Shown here one piece after another: positions 8,277 to 14,807 of a stretch of 32,766 nt of DNA (position 1 is the first letter of the stretch; the number at the start of each line of letters is the position of its first letter). The notes below the pieces were generated by a model, which searched no databases, was not told the origin of the DNA, and was given only the letters and a program-made list of their open reading frames with translations. Position numbers and translations under genes: made by a program. Source of the DNA: Christensenella sp. UBA5893 (GTDB lineage: Bacteria; Bacillota; Clostridia; Christensenellales; UBA1242); the NCBI GenBank assembly GCA_002431905.1, contig DJER01000025.1:1-32766 (forward strand). The letters are read 5' to 3'.

Positions 8277-8352
8277 TGGTGGCTCACTCGAGATTCGAAC
8301 TCGAGACCCCTTGATTAAAAGTCAAGTGCTCTACCGGCTGAGCTAGTGAACC
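8277..8352 (-). tRNA. tRNA-Lys (anticodon UUU)
   Basis: A full 76-base cloverleaf. The acceptor GGTTCAC pairs with GTGAGCC, the discriminator is A, and CCA is encoded (8279-8277). The D arm begins TAGCTCAG. The anticodon loop CTTTTAA has anticodon UUU between stems of the TTGAC/GTCAA type (one base varies). The T loop is TTCGAAT. It lies downstream of tRNA-Gln(UUG) on the same strand with no terminator between, so the two are probably cotranscribed. Confidence 0.97.
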
Positions 8353-8368
8353 ACGAAAGGGGGTCTGA

Positions 8369-8399
8369 TTTGACTATAAGCAAATGCCTATAAGTCAAA
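8369..8399. other. imperfect hairpin in the tRNA-Gln/tRNA-Lys spacer
   Basis: TTTGACTATA (8369-8378) pairs with TATAAGTCAAA (8389-8399) with one bulged base, inside the 118-base spacer between the two tRNAs. It may be a processing structure in the precursor. The rest of the spacer holds only a small TGTGC-AAAA-GCACA hairpin just 3' of tRNA-Gln; no gene was seen. Confidence 0.4.
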
Positions 8400-8470
8400 A
8401 TCATAGTCGAATTATGAATTCATAAATTGGGGGAACTTACAAATTCATTTGGGATGTGCAAAAGCACAAA

Positions 8471-8545
8471 TGGCTGGGGTGGCAGGATTTGAACCTACGC
8501 ATGCGAGAGTCAAAGTCTCGTGCCTTACCACTTGGCTACACCCCA
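8471..8545 (-). tRNA. tRNA-Gln (anticodon UUG)
   Basis: A 75-base cloverleaf. The acceptor TGGGGTG pairs with CACCCCA, and GCCA is the encoded 3' end. The anticodon loop CTTTGAC (UUG) is closed by CGAGA/TCTCG. The T loop is TTCAAAT. It reads CAA and, by wobble, CAG. It has its own promoter immediately upstream. Confidence 0.97.
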
Positions 8546-8557
8546 ATACGCTTTTGT

Positions 8558-8586
8558 ATTATATAATATTGAAATCAAAATGTAAA
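8558..8586 (-). promoter_or_regulatory. promoter of tRNA-Gln(UUG)-tRNA-Lys
   Basis: On the minus strand: TTTACA (8586-8581), a 17-bp spacer and a perfect TATAAT (8563-8558). The predicted start near 8551 is about six bases before the mature tRNA. Confidence 0.85.
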
Positions 8587-8657
8587 GACATTTTTCAAAA
8601 TATTTTTACAAATTTTTTAAAAAGTTTAAATTGATAGTTATTTATGCTAGGTAAGAA

Positions 8658-8729
8658 GAAAAAACACGCCCCAAAAATGAAGATTTGAAATGATAATTTC
8701 AAATCAAATCAAAAGGGCGATGTTTTTTC
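8658..8729 (-). terminator. compound terminator-like double hairpin after tRNA-Gln(CUG)
   Basis: The outer arms GAAAAAACACGCCC (8658-8671) and GGGCGATGTTTTTTC (8715-8729) pair with one bulged base. Inside is a second perfect hairpin, GATTTGAAAT-GATA-ATTTCAAATC (8682-8705). On the minus strand it starts four bases after the tRNA 3' end and finishes in TTTTTTC, so termination is the likely role. Confidence 0.65.
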
Positions 8730-8732
8730 TAA

Positions 8733-8807
8733 TGGCTGGGGTAGTAGGATTCGAACCTACGGATGTTGGAGTCAGAGTCCAATGCCTTACCGCTTGGCGA
8801 TACCCCA
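8733..8807 (-). tRNA. tRNA-Gln (anticodon CUG)
   Basis: A 75-base cloverleaf. The acceptor TGGGGTA pairs with TACCCCA, and CCA is encoded. The anticodon loop CTCTGAC (CUG) is closed by TTGGA/TCCAA. The T loop is TTCGAAT. It is specific for CAG. A dedicated CUG-reading glutamine tRNA alongside UUG is notable in an AT-rich genome. Confidence 0.97.
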
Positions 8808-8835
8808 TTACACTATGTGAAATAGTTACTTTGTT

Positions 8836-8864
8836 ATTCTAATATTTTTTTACTCGCAAGTAAA
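8836..8864 (-). promoter_or_regulatory. promoter of tRNA-Gln(CUG)
   Basis: On the minus strand: TTTACT (8864-8859), 17 bp, TAGAAT (8841-8836). It gives a 5' leader of about 22 bases before the tRNA. Confidence 0.65.
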
Positions 8865-8871
8865 GTAAAAA

Positions 8872-8899
8872 TTGTAATTTATTATACTTACAATATAAA
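8872..8899 (+). promoter_or_regulatory. possible promoter of the 103-residue orphan
   Basis: TTGTAA (8872-8877), a 16-bp spacer and TATAAA (8894-8899), 46 bases before the ATG. It lies back to back with the tRNA-Gln(CUG) promoter. Confidence 0.45.
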
Positions 8900-8944
8900 T
8901 GTGGATAATTTCAATAATAAAAAAAGAATTATGGAGACTGAAAT

Positions 8945-9256
8945 ATGAGTAAATATAACAATAAACACGATTTTAAATTTGAAGGGGGTGAATATTTAAC
9001 CCAAATTGGAGCGAGTTGGTTTGTTTCATATTCGTATTATAGTAATATAGATAAAAATCATTTGGCATGGAAAAAAGTAAAAACTAGTTCTGATAGAATA
9101 AATACTTATAATTTAACGACGAAGTATCATGATTTCTGGCTTAATAAAGTACTAGAGATGAATAATAAAAGATTAAGTACTAACAAGATAGAATTAAGTG
9201 GCAACCAAGTTAAACAAATGGCAAAAGAAATCTTATCAAAAATAAAAACTAATTAA
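8945..9256 (+). CDS. 103-residue hypothetical protein lodged among tRNA genes
   Basis: GGAG (8933-8936) eight bases before the ATG and an upstream promoter candidate support expression. The product is soluble and basic, rich in Lys, Asn, Tyr and Ser. It has an aromatic patch (GASWFVSYSYYSN, residues 23-35) and a C-terminal helix-like stretch (ELSGNQVKQMAKEILSKI). I do not recognise a family. It is the only protein gene in a 1.2-kb block of tRNA genes, and it is oriented against them, the setting often seen for recently acquired genes. There are no cysteines, signal peptide or membrane segment. Confidence 0.65.
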   Translation: MSKYNNKHDFKFEGGEYLTQIGASWFVSYSYYSNIDKNHLAWKKVKTSSDRINTYNLTTKYHDFWLNKVLEMNNKRLSTNKIELSGNQVKQMAKEILSKIKTN

Positions 9257-9330
9257 AGACAAATTCAATTTTATAAAAAAACAAATTTACCAAAAGTCAA
9301 ATTTTTGAGAGAAGCTATTTTTCAAAACAA

Positions 9331-9365
9331 AAAACGAACCCTGAATTATTTTCAAGGTTCGTTTT
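9331..9365. terminator. bidirectional terminator between orphan gene and tRNA-Leu
   Basis: AAAACGAACC (9331-9340) pairs with GGTTCGTTTT (9356-9365); an inner TGAA/TTCA extension closes the loop. On the minus strand it is followed by six T residues, suited to ending tRNA-Leu; on the plus strand TTTTATT can end the orphan gene. The stretch 9257-9330 holds nothing else I can identify. Confidence 0.8.
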
Positions 9366-9374
9366 ATTCGTGTT

Positions 9375-9457
9375 TGGTGCGGATGAAGGGACTTGAACCC
9401 CCACTCTTTCGAACAAGATCCTAAGTCTTGCGTGTCTGCCAATTTCACCACATCCGC
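9375..9457 (-). tRNA. tRNA-Leu (anticodon UAG)
   Basis: An 83-base class II tRNA. The acceptor GCGGATG pairs with CATCCGC, the discriminator is A, and CCA is encoded. The anticodon loop CTTAGGA (UAG) is closed by CAAGA/TCTTG. A variable arm and the T loop TTCAAGT are present. It reads CUN codons. Confidence 0.97.
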
Positions 9458-9469
9458 AAATCGTAGTTT

Positions 9470-9498
9470 AGATTAGCATAGAATACAAAAATAGTCAA
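9470..9498 (-). promoter_or_regulatory. promoter of tRNA-Leu
   Basis: On the minus strand: TTGACT (9498-9493), a 17-bp spacer, and TAATCT (9475-9470) preceded by TGC (extended -10). Confidence 0.8.
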
Positions 9499-9520
9499 GA
9501 GATTTTAAATTATTTTTACA

Positions 9521-9549
9521 TTGACAATAAGAGCAAAATACACTAAAAT
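9521..9549 (+). promoter_or_regulatory. promoter of mcsA-mcsB-clpC
   Basis: A perfect TTGACA (9521-9526), a 17-bp spacer and TAAAAT (9544-9549); predicted start near 9556. I saw neither the CtsR-type GGTCAAA tandem heptamer nor a CIRCE element. Confidence 0.82.
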
Positions 9550-9574
9550 TAAAATGTTAAAATTTTTAATTTTA
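9544..9574. promoter_or_regulatory. 11-bp inverted repeat over the mcsA -10 and start site
   Basis: TAAAATTAAAA (9544-9554) and TTTTAATTTTA (9564-9574) are perfect inverted copies separated by nine bases. They overlap the -10 box and the predicted transcript start. It could be a repressor operator, though an all-A/T palindrome in this base composition can arise by chance. Confidence 0.35.
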
Positions 9575-9587
9575 CAAGGACAAAAAT

Positions 9588-10022
9588 ATGCTTTGCGAAA
9601 ATTGTGGAGAACGTATTGCAACCACTTATTGCCACATAAAAGTCAATGGCAAGGTTGTTCAAAAAAATTTATGTGTCCAGTGCAAAAACGCACTGATTTT
9701 AAGTGACGAAATTTCTGTTAATCCAGAATTTAAAATAAAAAATCAATTTTGCCATAATTGTGGAACAACATTAAAAGATTTTGTTGCTTCGGGCTTTTTT
9801 GGTTGTGAAAACTGCTATAAAGAATTTGAAAAAATCGCTTTGTCCGCAATAAAGTCAACACAAATATCCGATGAAAATCTTGGGAAAATTCCACCAAGAT
9901 TTGCAAAAAAACAAGAAATAGAGGAACTTGAGCATTTGCTTGATATGGCAATGAATAATGGCGACTTGATGCAAGTTAATAGGCTTGGTGCAAAACTAAA
10001 GCTATTAAAAGGAGAAAAATAA
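9588..10022 (+). CDS. mcsA: McsA, activator/adaptor of the McsB arginine kinase
   Basis: A zinc-binding partner of McsB in protein quality control. It has CxxC pairs at CENC (3-6), CVQC (29-32), CHNC (55-58) and CENC (73-76), as in known McsA. A C-terminal UVR-like helix (KKQEIEELEHLLDMAMNNGDLMQVNRLGAKLKLL) follows. The 144 residues are somewhat short of the B. subtilis protein (about 185). AAGGA (9576-9580) sits seven bases before the ATG. The stop and the mcsB start share a base (TAATG). In B. subtilis McsA activates McsB and helps deliver arginine-phosphorylated proteins to ClpC; this role is assumed here from the operon. Confidence 0.9.
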   Translation: MLCENCGERIATTYCHIKVNGKVVQKNLCVQCKNALILSDEISVNPEFKIKNQFCHNCGTTLKDFVASGFFGCENCYKEFEKIALSAIKSTQISDENLGKIPPRFAKKQEIEELEHLLDMAMNNGDLMQVNRLGAKLKLLKGEK

Positions 10023-11017
10023 TGGAAAGTATTGTTATTTCTTCAAAAGTTAGGCTTGCACGAAACATACAAGATTTGCCATTCCCAAACAAACTTTCGG
10101 ACTTTGAAAATGCAAAAGGTGTTGCAAAAGCAATTTATGAAATTTTTGGTGATGAATTTACATACACAAGTTTAAAAAATATGCCACAACAAAAACAATT
10201 ATTGCTTTTGGAAAATGGGACAATAACAAATGCTCTTTCAGACAACAAAGACATTGCAAGTTTTGCAAGCAATACTGACAAAAATATCACAATTTTATTA
10301 AACGAAGATGACCATATACGAGAGATATGCAAAATTGCTGGAAATAATCTTGATTTGTGTTATGAGAGATTGAATAAATTTGATAGTAAAATACTAAACA
10401 GATTGGATATATCTTATTCCAAAAACTTGGGATTTTTGACATCAAGTCCAAAAAATGTTGGAACAGCAATGAAAGCCAGTGTAAAACTTTTTTTGCCAGC
10501 ATTAAATTTTAATAACGCAATTGATCAAATTAGTCAAAGTTTGCTTCAAAGTGGTTTGATATTAAAAAATGATGAAACCTATGGAAAAAATGGATATTTT
10601 TATGTTTTGCATAACAAATATACATTAGGGCTTAGCGAAGTTGATATAATAAATTCAGTCAAAAAAGGTGTGCAAATCTTGGAAGATTTGGAGCAAAAAG
10701 CAAGAAAAACACTACTAGATGTAAATAAATCAATAATAATGGATATGTGTTTAAGGAGTTATGGAATACTTACAAACTCATACATATTGTCATATGATGA
10801 ATGCATCGAAAAATTGTCAAAAATAAGATTTGGACTTGTCTTGGGGCTAATAAAAATAAAGAATCCAGGAATTATTGACGATTTGTTTTGTCAATCAAAT
10901 TATGGACATTTGCAAGACTATTATAGTCTTGAATTAAATTCAATTGAAGAAAAAATATTCAGAGCAAAATTCGTTATGGAAAGTTTGGAAAATAAACTTA
11001 TAAAGGGGGTTAGATAA
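10022..11017 (+). CDS. mcsB: McsB-like protein-arginine kinase with altered active site
   Basis: A phosphagen-kinase fold protein of 331 residues (the family is usually about 350-360). Family blocks present are SSKVRLARNI (7-16), NEDDHIREI, LGFLTSSPKNVGT and YTLGLSEVDI. In active McsB and other guanidino kinases the block reads SCPTNVGTGLRAS. Here it is SSPKNVGTAMKAS, so the catalytic cysteine is S142 and the GLR arginine is lysine. The RGxYGEG region is degraded to LKNDETYG. The C-terminal RDxxRA phosphoarginine pocket reads EKIFRA. It may be a weak kinase or a pseudokinase that still works as a ClpC adaptor. It is coupled by TAATG junctions to mcsA and clpC; GGAG (10011-10014) supports the start. 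Confidence 0.88.
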   Translation: MESIVISSKVRLARNIQDLPFPNKLSDFENAKGVAKAIYEIFGDEFTYTSLKNMPQQKQLLLLENGTITNALSDNKDIASFASNTDKNITILLNEDDHIREICKIAGNNLDLCYERLNKFDSKILNRLDISYSKNLGFLTSSPKNVGTAMKASVKLFLPALNFNNAIDQISQSLLQSGLILKNDETYGKNGYFYVLHNKYTLGLSEVDIINSVKKGVQILEDLEQKARKTLLDVNKSIIMDMCLRSYGILTNSYILSYDECIEKLSKIRFGLVLGLIKIKNPGIIDDLFCQSNYGHLQDYYSLELNSIEEKIFRAKFVMESLENKLIKGVR

Positions 11018-13446
11018 TGAATAATCCAGTGACCGAAACTATGGAAAAGGTTATAAAAAATGCAGGGAAGTTGGCATTAAAATTAGGTGGTAACCAAGTT
11101 GCCACTGAACATCTTTTGTATGGTATAAGCAGTGTAAAAGGTTGTATGGCATCAAAAATTTTGGCAGAATATGGCATAAATACCGATAATCTTTTGCCAC
11201 TTTTGGAAGAAAATTCAACACAGGGTATGGCAATGGGTGTTGATGTTGAACTTACACCAAGAAGCAAGGAAATAATTGGAATGGCAAAACAAACGGCATC
11301 AAGTTTGTCACACAATTTTGTTGGGCCAGAACACTTGCTCTATGCGTTGCTTTCAAATCAAAATTGTTTTGCAGTTAGACTTATATCCACATATTATAGG
11401 GTTAATATTACCGAACTTAAACAAAAACTTATCACATTTTTGCAAGGCAGTAATGAATTTAATGTTGATGATCTTGATAAAAATGACACATCAAAAACTC
11501 TTCCAGAAAAATTGCTGGATATGGGTTATGATGTAACACTAAAAGCAAGACAAAACAAAATTGACCCCATAATTGGCAGAGAAGATGAAATTGAAAGAAT
11601 AATTGAAATTTTGTGCCGAAAAACAAAAAATAATCCTATTTTAATCGGCGAAGCAGGTGTTGGTAAAACTGCCGTTGTTGAAGGTCTTGCCCTTGCAATT
11701 GTCAATGGGAATGTTCCAGAGCAACTCAAAGATAAAATTATTTATTCCATGGAAATTGGTGGTCTTATGGCAGGCACAAAATATCGTGGAAGTATGGAAG
11801 AAAAACTGAAAGATGCCATTGAAACAATAATTGCAAGCAAAAATATAATTGTATTTATTGACGAAATTCACACACTTGCACAAGCGGGAAGTGAAAAGGG
11901 CGAAACAAGCCCAGCAGATATGCTAAAACCTTATCTTGCTCGTGGAGAACTTCAAACTATTGGTGCAACAACTATTGACGAATATCGCAAATATTTTGAA
12001 AAGGATAAGGCACTTGACAGAAGATTTCAACCAATAATGGTTAATCCACCAACAGTTGAACAAACAATTGAAATTCTAAAAGGTTTGAGGGATAGTTATG
12101 AAGCCTTCCATAAGGTTACAATAACCGACCAAGCAATAGAAGCAGCAGCAACCCTTTCTGATAGATATATTATGGATAGAAGTTTGCCAGATAAGGCAAT
12201 TGATCTTATTGACGAAGCATCAAGCAGGGCAAAAGTAAACTTTAATCTAAAACCAAGTGCAATAAAGGAAAAAGAAGACCTAATCAAGCAATTATCGGCA
12301 AATAGGGATGAAGCGAGCATTGGAAGAAATTATGAAAAAGCAGCAAAAATTCAAGCACAAATTGAAGTTGTAACAAAGGAATTAAACAACCTTAACGATA
12401 AGTATGCAAAAGTTAATAACGCAAATTCAATCGGTGCAAACGAAATTGCTGAAGTTGTGTCAAAATGGACAGGTATTGAAGTTACACGAATAACCGAAAC
12501 TGAAAGAGAAAAACTTATTAACCTTGAGAACATTTTGCACAAAAGAGTTGTTGGGCAAGACGAAGCAGTAAATGCAGTCAGCAAGGCAATAAGGCGTGCA
12601 AGAGTTGGACTTCATGACAACAAAAAACCTATTGGTTCATTCTTGTTTATGGGGCAAACCGGTGTTGGTAAAACTGAATTATGCAAGGCAATTGCCGAAG
12701 CAATGTTTGATGATGAAAACAATATAATCCGTATTGATATGAGCGAATATATGGAATCACATAGTGTTGCAAAATTGATTGGTGCTCCACCGGGTTATGT
12801 TGGGTATGACGATGGCGGACAACTTACTGAACAAGTAAGACGCAGACCGTATAGTGTTGTTCTTTTTGACGAAATAGAAAAGGCTCATCCAGACATCTTT
12901 AACGCACTTTTGCAAGTGCTTGATGACGGACGTTTAACCGATGGACAGGGCAGGCTTGTTAGTTTTAGAAATTGCATTATTATTATGACTTCAAACATAG
13001 GTAGTGAAGAAGTTATGAAATATAGACAACAATGCATAAGTTCAAATCCAAACTATGATGAGCAAAAAGACGAAAATATAAATCAATTATATTTAAGAGA
13101 ATTAAAAAACTACCTAAAACCAGAGTTTATTAACCGTATTGATGTTGTGTGTGTGTTCCATCCATTAACAAAACAAGATTTAACAAAAATTGCAACAATA
13201 ATGATTGCAAACATAAACAAACGCCTAACAAATCAAGGTCTTGAACTAAAAATGACATCAAGAGCACTTGACTATATAATAAGGAAGGGCTCAAATCTAG
13301 CATATGGAGCAAGACCTCTCAAACGATATATTCAACAAGAAGTTGAAGACCGAATAGCAGAAAAAATGTTGCTTGGCGAAATTGAAAGACAGGGTAGCGT
13401 AATTATAGATTTTAACGGGAATGACCTTACATTCGTAAGTAAATAG
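11017..13446 (+). CDS. clpC: ClpC, Hsp100 AAA+ unfoldase
   Basis: An 809-residue class I Clp ATPase that unfolds substrates for ClpP. The order is: Clp_N double repeat (1-145), AAA-1 with Walker A GEAGVGKT (211-218), middle domain with a UVR-like coiled coil (about 435-470), AAA-2 with Walker A GQTGVGKT (546-553) and Walker B VVLFDEIEKAHPD, and the C-terminal D2-small domain. Its length and the single UVR-type middle domain indicate ClpC rather than ClpB. GGGGG (11005-11009) lies seven bases before the ATG, which overlaps the mcsB stop. Being in one operon with McsA and McsB supports a heat-shock protein-quality-control role. Confidence 0.96.
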   Translation: MNNPVTETMEKVIKNAGKLALKLGGNQVATEHLLYGISSVKGCMASKILAEYGINTDNLLPLLEENSTQGMAMGVDVELTPRSKEIIGMAKQTASSLSHNFVGPEHLLYALLSNQNCFAVRLISTYYRVNITELKQKLITFLQGSNEFNVDDLDKNDTSKTLPEKLLDMGYDVTLKARQNKIDPIIGREDEIERIIEILCRKTKNNPILIGEAGVGKTAVVEGLALAIVNGNVPEQLKDKIIYSMEIGGLMAGTKYRGSMEEKLKDAIETIIASKNIIVFIDEIHTLAQAGSEKGETSPADMLKPYLARGELQTIGATTIDEYRKYFEKDKALDRRFQPIMVNPPTVEQTIEILKGLRDSYEAFHKVTITDQAIEAAATLSDRYIMDRSLPDKAIDLIDEASSRAKVNFNLKPSAIKEKEDLIKQLSANRDEASIGRNYEKAAKIQAQIEVVTKELNNLNDKYAKVNNANSIGANEIAEVVSKWTGIEVTRITETEREKLINLENILHKRVVGQDEAVNAVSKAIRRARVGLHDNKKPIGSFLFMGQTGVGKTELCKAIAEAMFDDENNIIRIDMSEYMESHSVAKLIGAPPGYVGYDDGGQLTEQVRRRPYSVVLFDEIEKAHPDIFNALLQVLDDGRLTDGQGRLVSFRNCIIIMTSNIGSEEVMKYRQQCISSNPNYDEQKDENINQLYLRELKNYLKPEFINRIDVVCVFHPLTKQDLTKIATIMIANINKRLTNQGLELKMTSRALDYIIRKGSNLAYGARPLKRYIQQEVEDRIAEKMLLGEIERQGSVIIDFNGNDLTFVSK

Positions 13447-13460
13447 TTATTTCATTTGTC

Positions 13461-13488
13461 GGCAAGTTGGCTTGCCCAAAATGGGGCT
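13461..13488 (+). other. two mutually exclusive short hairpins after clpC
   Basis: GGCAAG-TTGG-CTTGCC (13461-13476) is a perfect GC-rich hairpin. GCCC (13474-13477) can instead pair with the GGGC that follows AAAATG. No T tract follows, so it is not a classical terminator. It could weaken read-through or stabilise the clpC 3' end. Confidence 0.35.
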
Positions 13489-13505
13489 GTTAACATTTTC
13501 CAGTC

Positions 13506-13534
13506 TTGACACACATTATATAGTGTGTTAAACT
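13506..13534 (+). promoter_or_regulatory. promoter of the metallophosphoesterase operon, with dyad
   Basis: TTGACA (13506-13511), a 17-bp spacer, then TGTTAAACT giving an extended -10 (TAAACT, 13529-13534). The spacer carries ACACA and TGTGT inverted arms (13511-13528 region) facing each other across eight bases, placed where a repressor would block polymerase. Confidence 0.7.
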
Positions 13535-13558
13535 TTTAATGCAATCAAAGGAGGAAAA

Positions 13559-14806
13559 ATGGCTTTTAAAAAGAGTGGCTTAAACTATACTCAAGACTCT
13601 AATAATCCAACAACTTACACAGACAGAACAAAGCTTGAAGAACGCAAAGATGCAATTATTGAAAGAGTACAAGACGATAGAAATGATGAAATAAGAGTAA
13701 TCGCAAAACAATCAACAAGAGTAAATTCACACGCATTGCTTGCAACTGCAATAGATATGCATATTGGTGGGCAAGGCTTTGAAGCAAAAAGGTGTGAACT
13801 TGCACTTGAAGAAGTGTCAAAATGCTTCAACTTGCATTTGCACATTGGTGGAGATGCATTTGATAATGCAAACAATGACCCAAACTGCAAAACAAACAGT
13901 ATGGGCAACAGGGTTAGACCAAGTGAAGCTCCAACATATGCTTATAACTTGTTAAACAAACAAAGTATCAAATCAAAAATAATCGCAATACTTGGTGGGA
14001 ACCATGATGGCGAATATGGAAACAGAAACAAAAATTCCGATATGTCAGTGGCAAATCGTTTGGCAGATGGCCTTGGTGTTGATTATATCCCATATGCAAT
14101 GATATATTCAATTCCACTTTTGACTCCAGACACTTTGGAAGTAAGATATCAACATTACTTATTTATACACAATGCTGGGAATATAGACAGAGCAACAAGA
14201 CTTATGCAAGTAATATATGACGAAACCGGTATTTTGGTGGATGGAATAATGATAGAACATTTGCATAAAGGTCAAGAAGGAATATATAGTGTTCCAGTTG
14301 CAGTTTATGACAAATATGGCAAACGTCTTGGCGACCAAAACCATGATTTGTTTATTGGAATGGGATATTCGTTTCAAAACGCAAACACAATGTATGGCGC
14401 AGAAAAAATGTTTGCAAACAAAACAAATATGAAATTGTATGATTTAAGTTGGCAAATAAACCCTTATTCAACAAAGGCAAATGAGGCATTTGAACCAAAA
14501 TATAAACCATTTATAAATCCTTTTCATGCTCTTTCTATGACAGAAGACAAACCGAGTTTGGCATTAAAGTTATATCAAGAAGATTGGGCATTGTCTGAAA
14601 AATCATTAAGAAAAAACAATTTACAAACAAAATCAGTTGTGGAACTTGCCACAAAATTGGATCAGGCAGAAAAAACATACAAAGAAACTCTAAATAAATA
14701 TGTTGAAATGTATAAATCAAAACATAAAGAAAAGCAAACAGAAACAGCCGATTCAAAAATAGACAAAGTTAAACCTGTTGACAATTCAACAAGTTTGGAG
14801 GTGTAA
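13559..14806 (+). CDS. calcineurin-like metallophosphoesterase, substrate unknown
   Basis: A 415-residue cytoplasmic protein with all five metal-binding motifs of the metallophosphoesterase fold in order: DMH (D66, H68), GGDAFD (D99, D102), GGNHD (N148, H149), LFIH (H204) and EHLH (H234, H236). Enzymes of this fold cleave phosphomonoesters or diesters, including nucleic acids and cyclic nucleotides; I cannot tell which applies. The C-terminal 90 residues form a charged Lys/Glu coiled-coil-like tail. A very strong SD (AAAGGAGG, 13547-13554) precedes the ATG. It is first of three genes, with the next start just after its stop. The GGDAFDN...GGNHDGEYGNR pattern recalls phage-encoded phosphoesterases, but no phage gene is nearby. 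Confidence 0.78.
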   Translation: MAFKKSGLNYTQDSNNPTTYTDRTKLEERKDAIIERVQDDRNDEIRVIAKQSTRVNSHALLATAIDMHIGGQGFEAKRCELALEEVSKCFNLHLHIGGDAFDNANNDPNCKTNSMGNRVRPSEAPTYAYNLLNKQSIKSKIIAILGGNHDGEYGNRNKNSDMSVANRLADGLGVDYIPYAMIYSIPLLTPDTLEVRYQHYLFIHNAGNIDRATRLMQVIYDETGILVDGIMIEHLHKGQEGIYSVPVAVYDKYGKRLGDQNHDLFIGMGYSFQNANTMYGAEKMFANKTNMKLYDLSWQINPYSTKANEAFEPKYKPFINPFHALSMTEDKPSLALKLYQEDWALSEKSLRKNNLQTKSVVELATKLDQAEKTYKETLNKYVEMYKSKHKEKQTETADSKIDKVKPVDNSTSLEV

Positions 14807-14807
14807 T

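Noticed and set aside
8353..8470. Riboswitch or separate promoter for tRNA-Lys in the tRNA spacer
   Set aside because: The only -35/-10-like pair has a 14-bp spacer and no known riboswitch core was recognised; cotranscription with tRNA-Gln is simpler.
8449..8634. 61-codon ORF across tRNA-Gln(UUG)
   Set aside because: It overlaps a clear tRNA in antisense and has no SD.
9481..9587. CtsR or CIRCE operator upstream of mcsA
   Set aside because: Only a single AGTCAAG, part of the tRNA-Leu -35, is present; no tandem heptamer and no TTAGCACTC inverted repeat.
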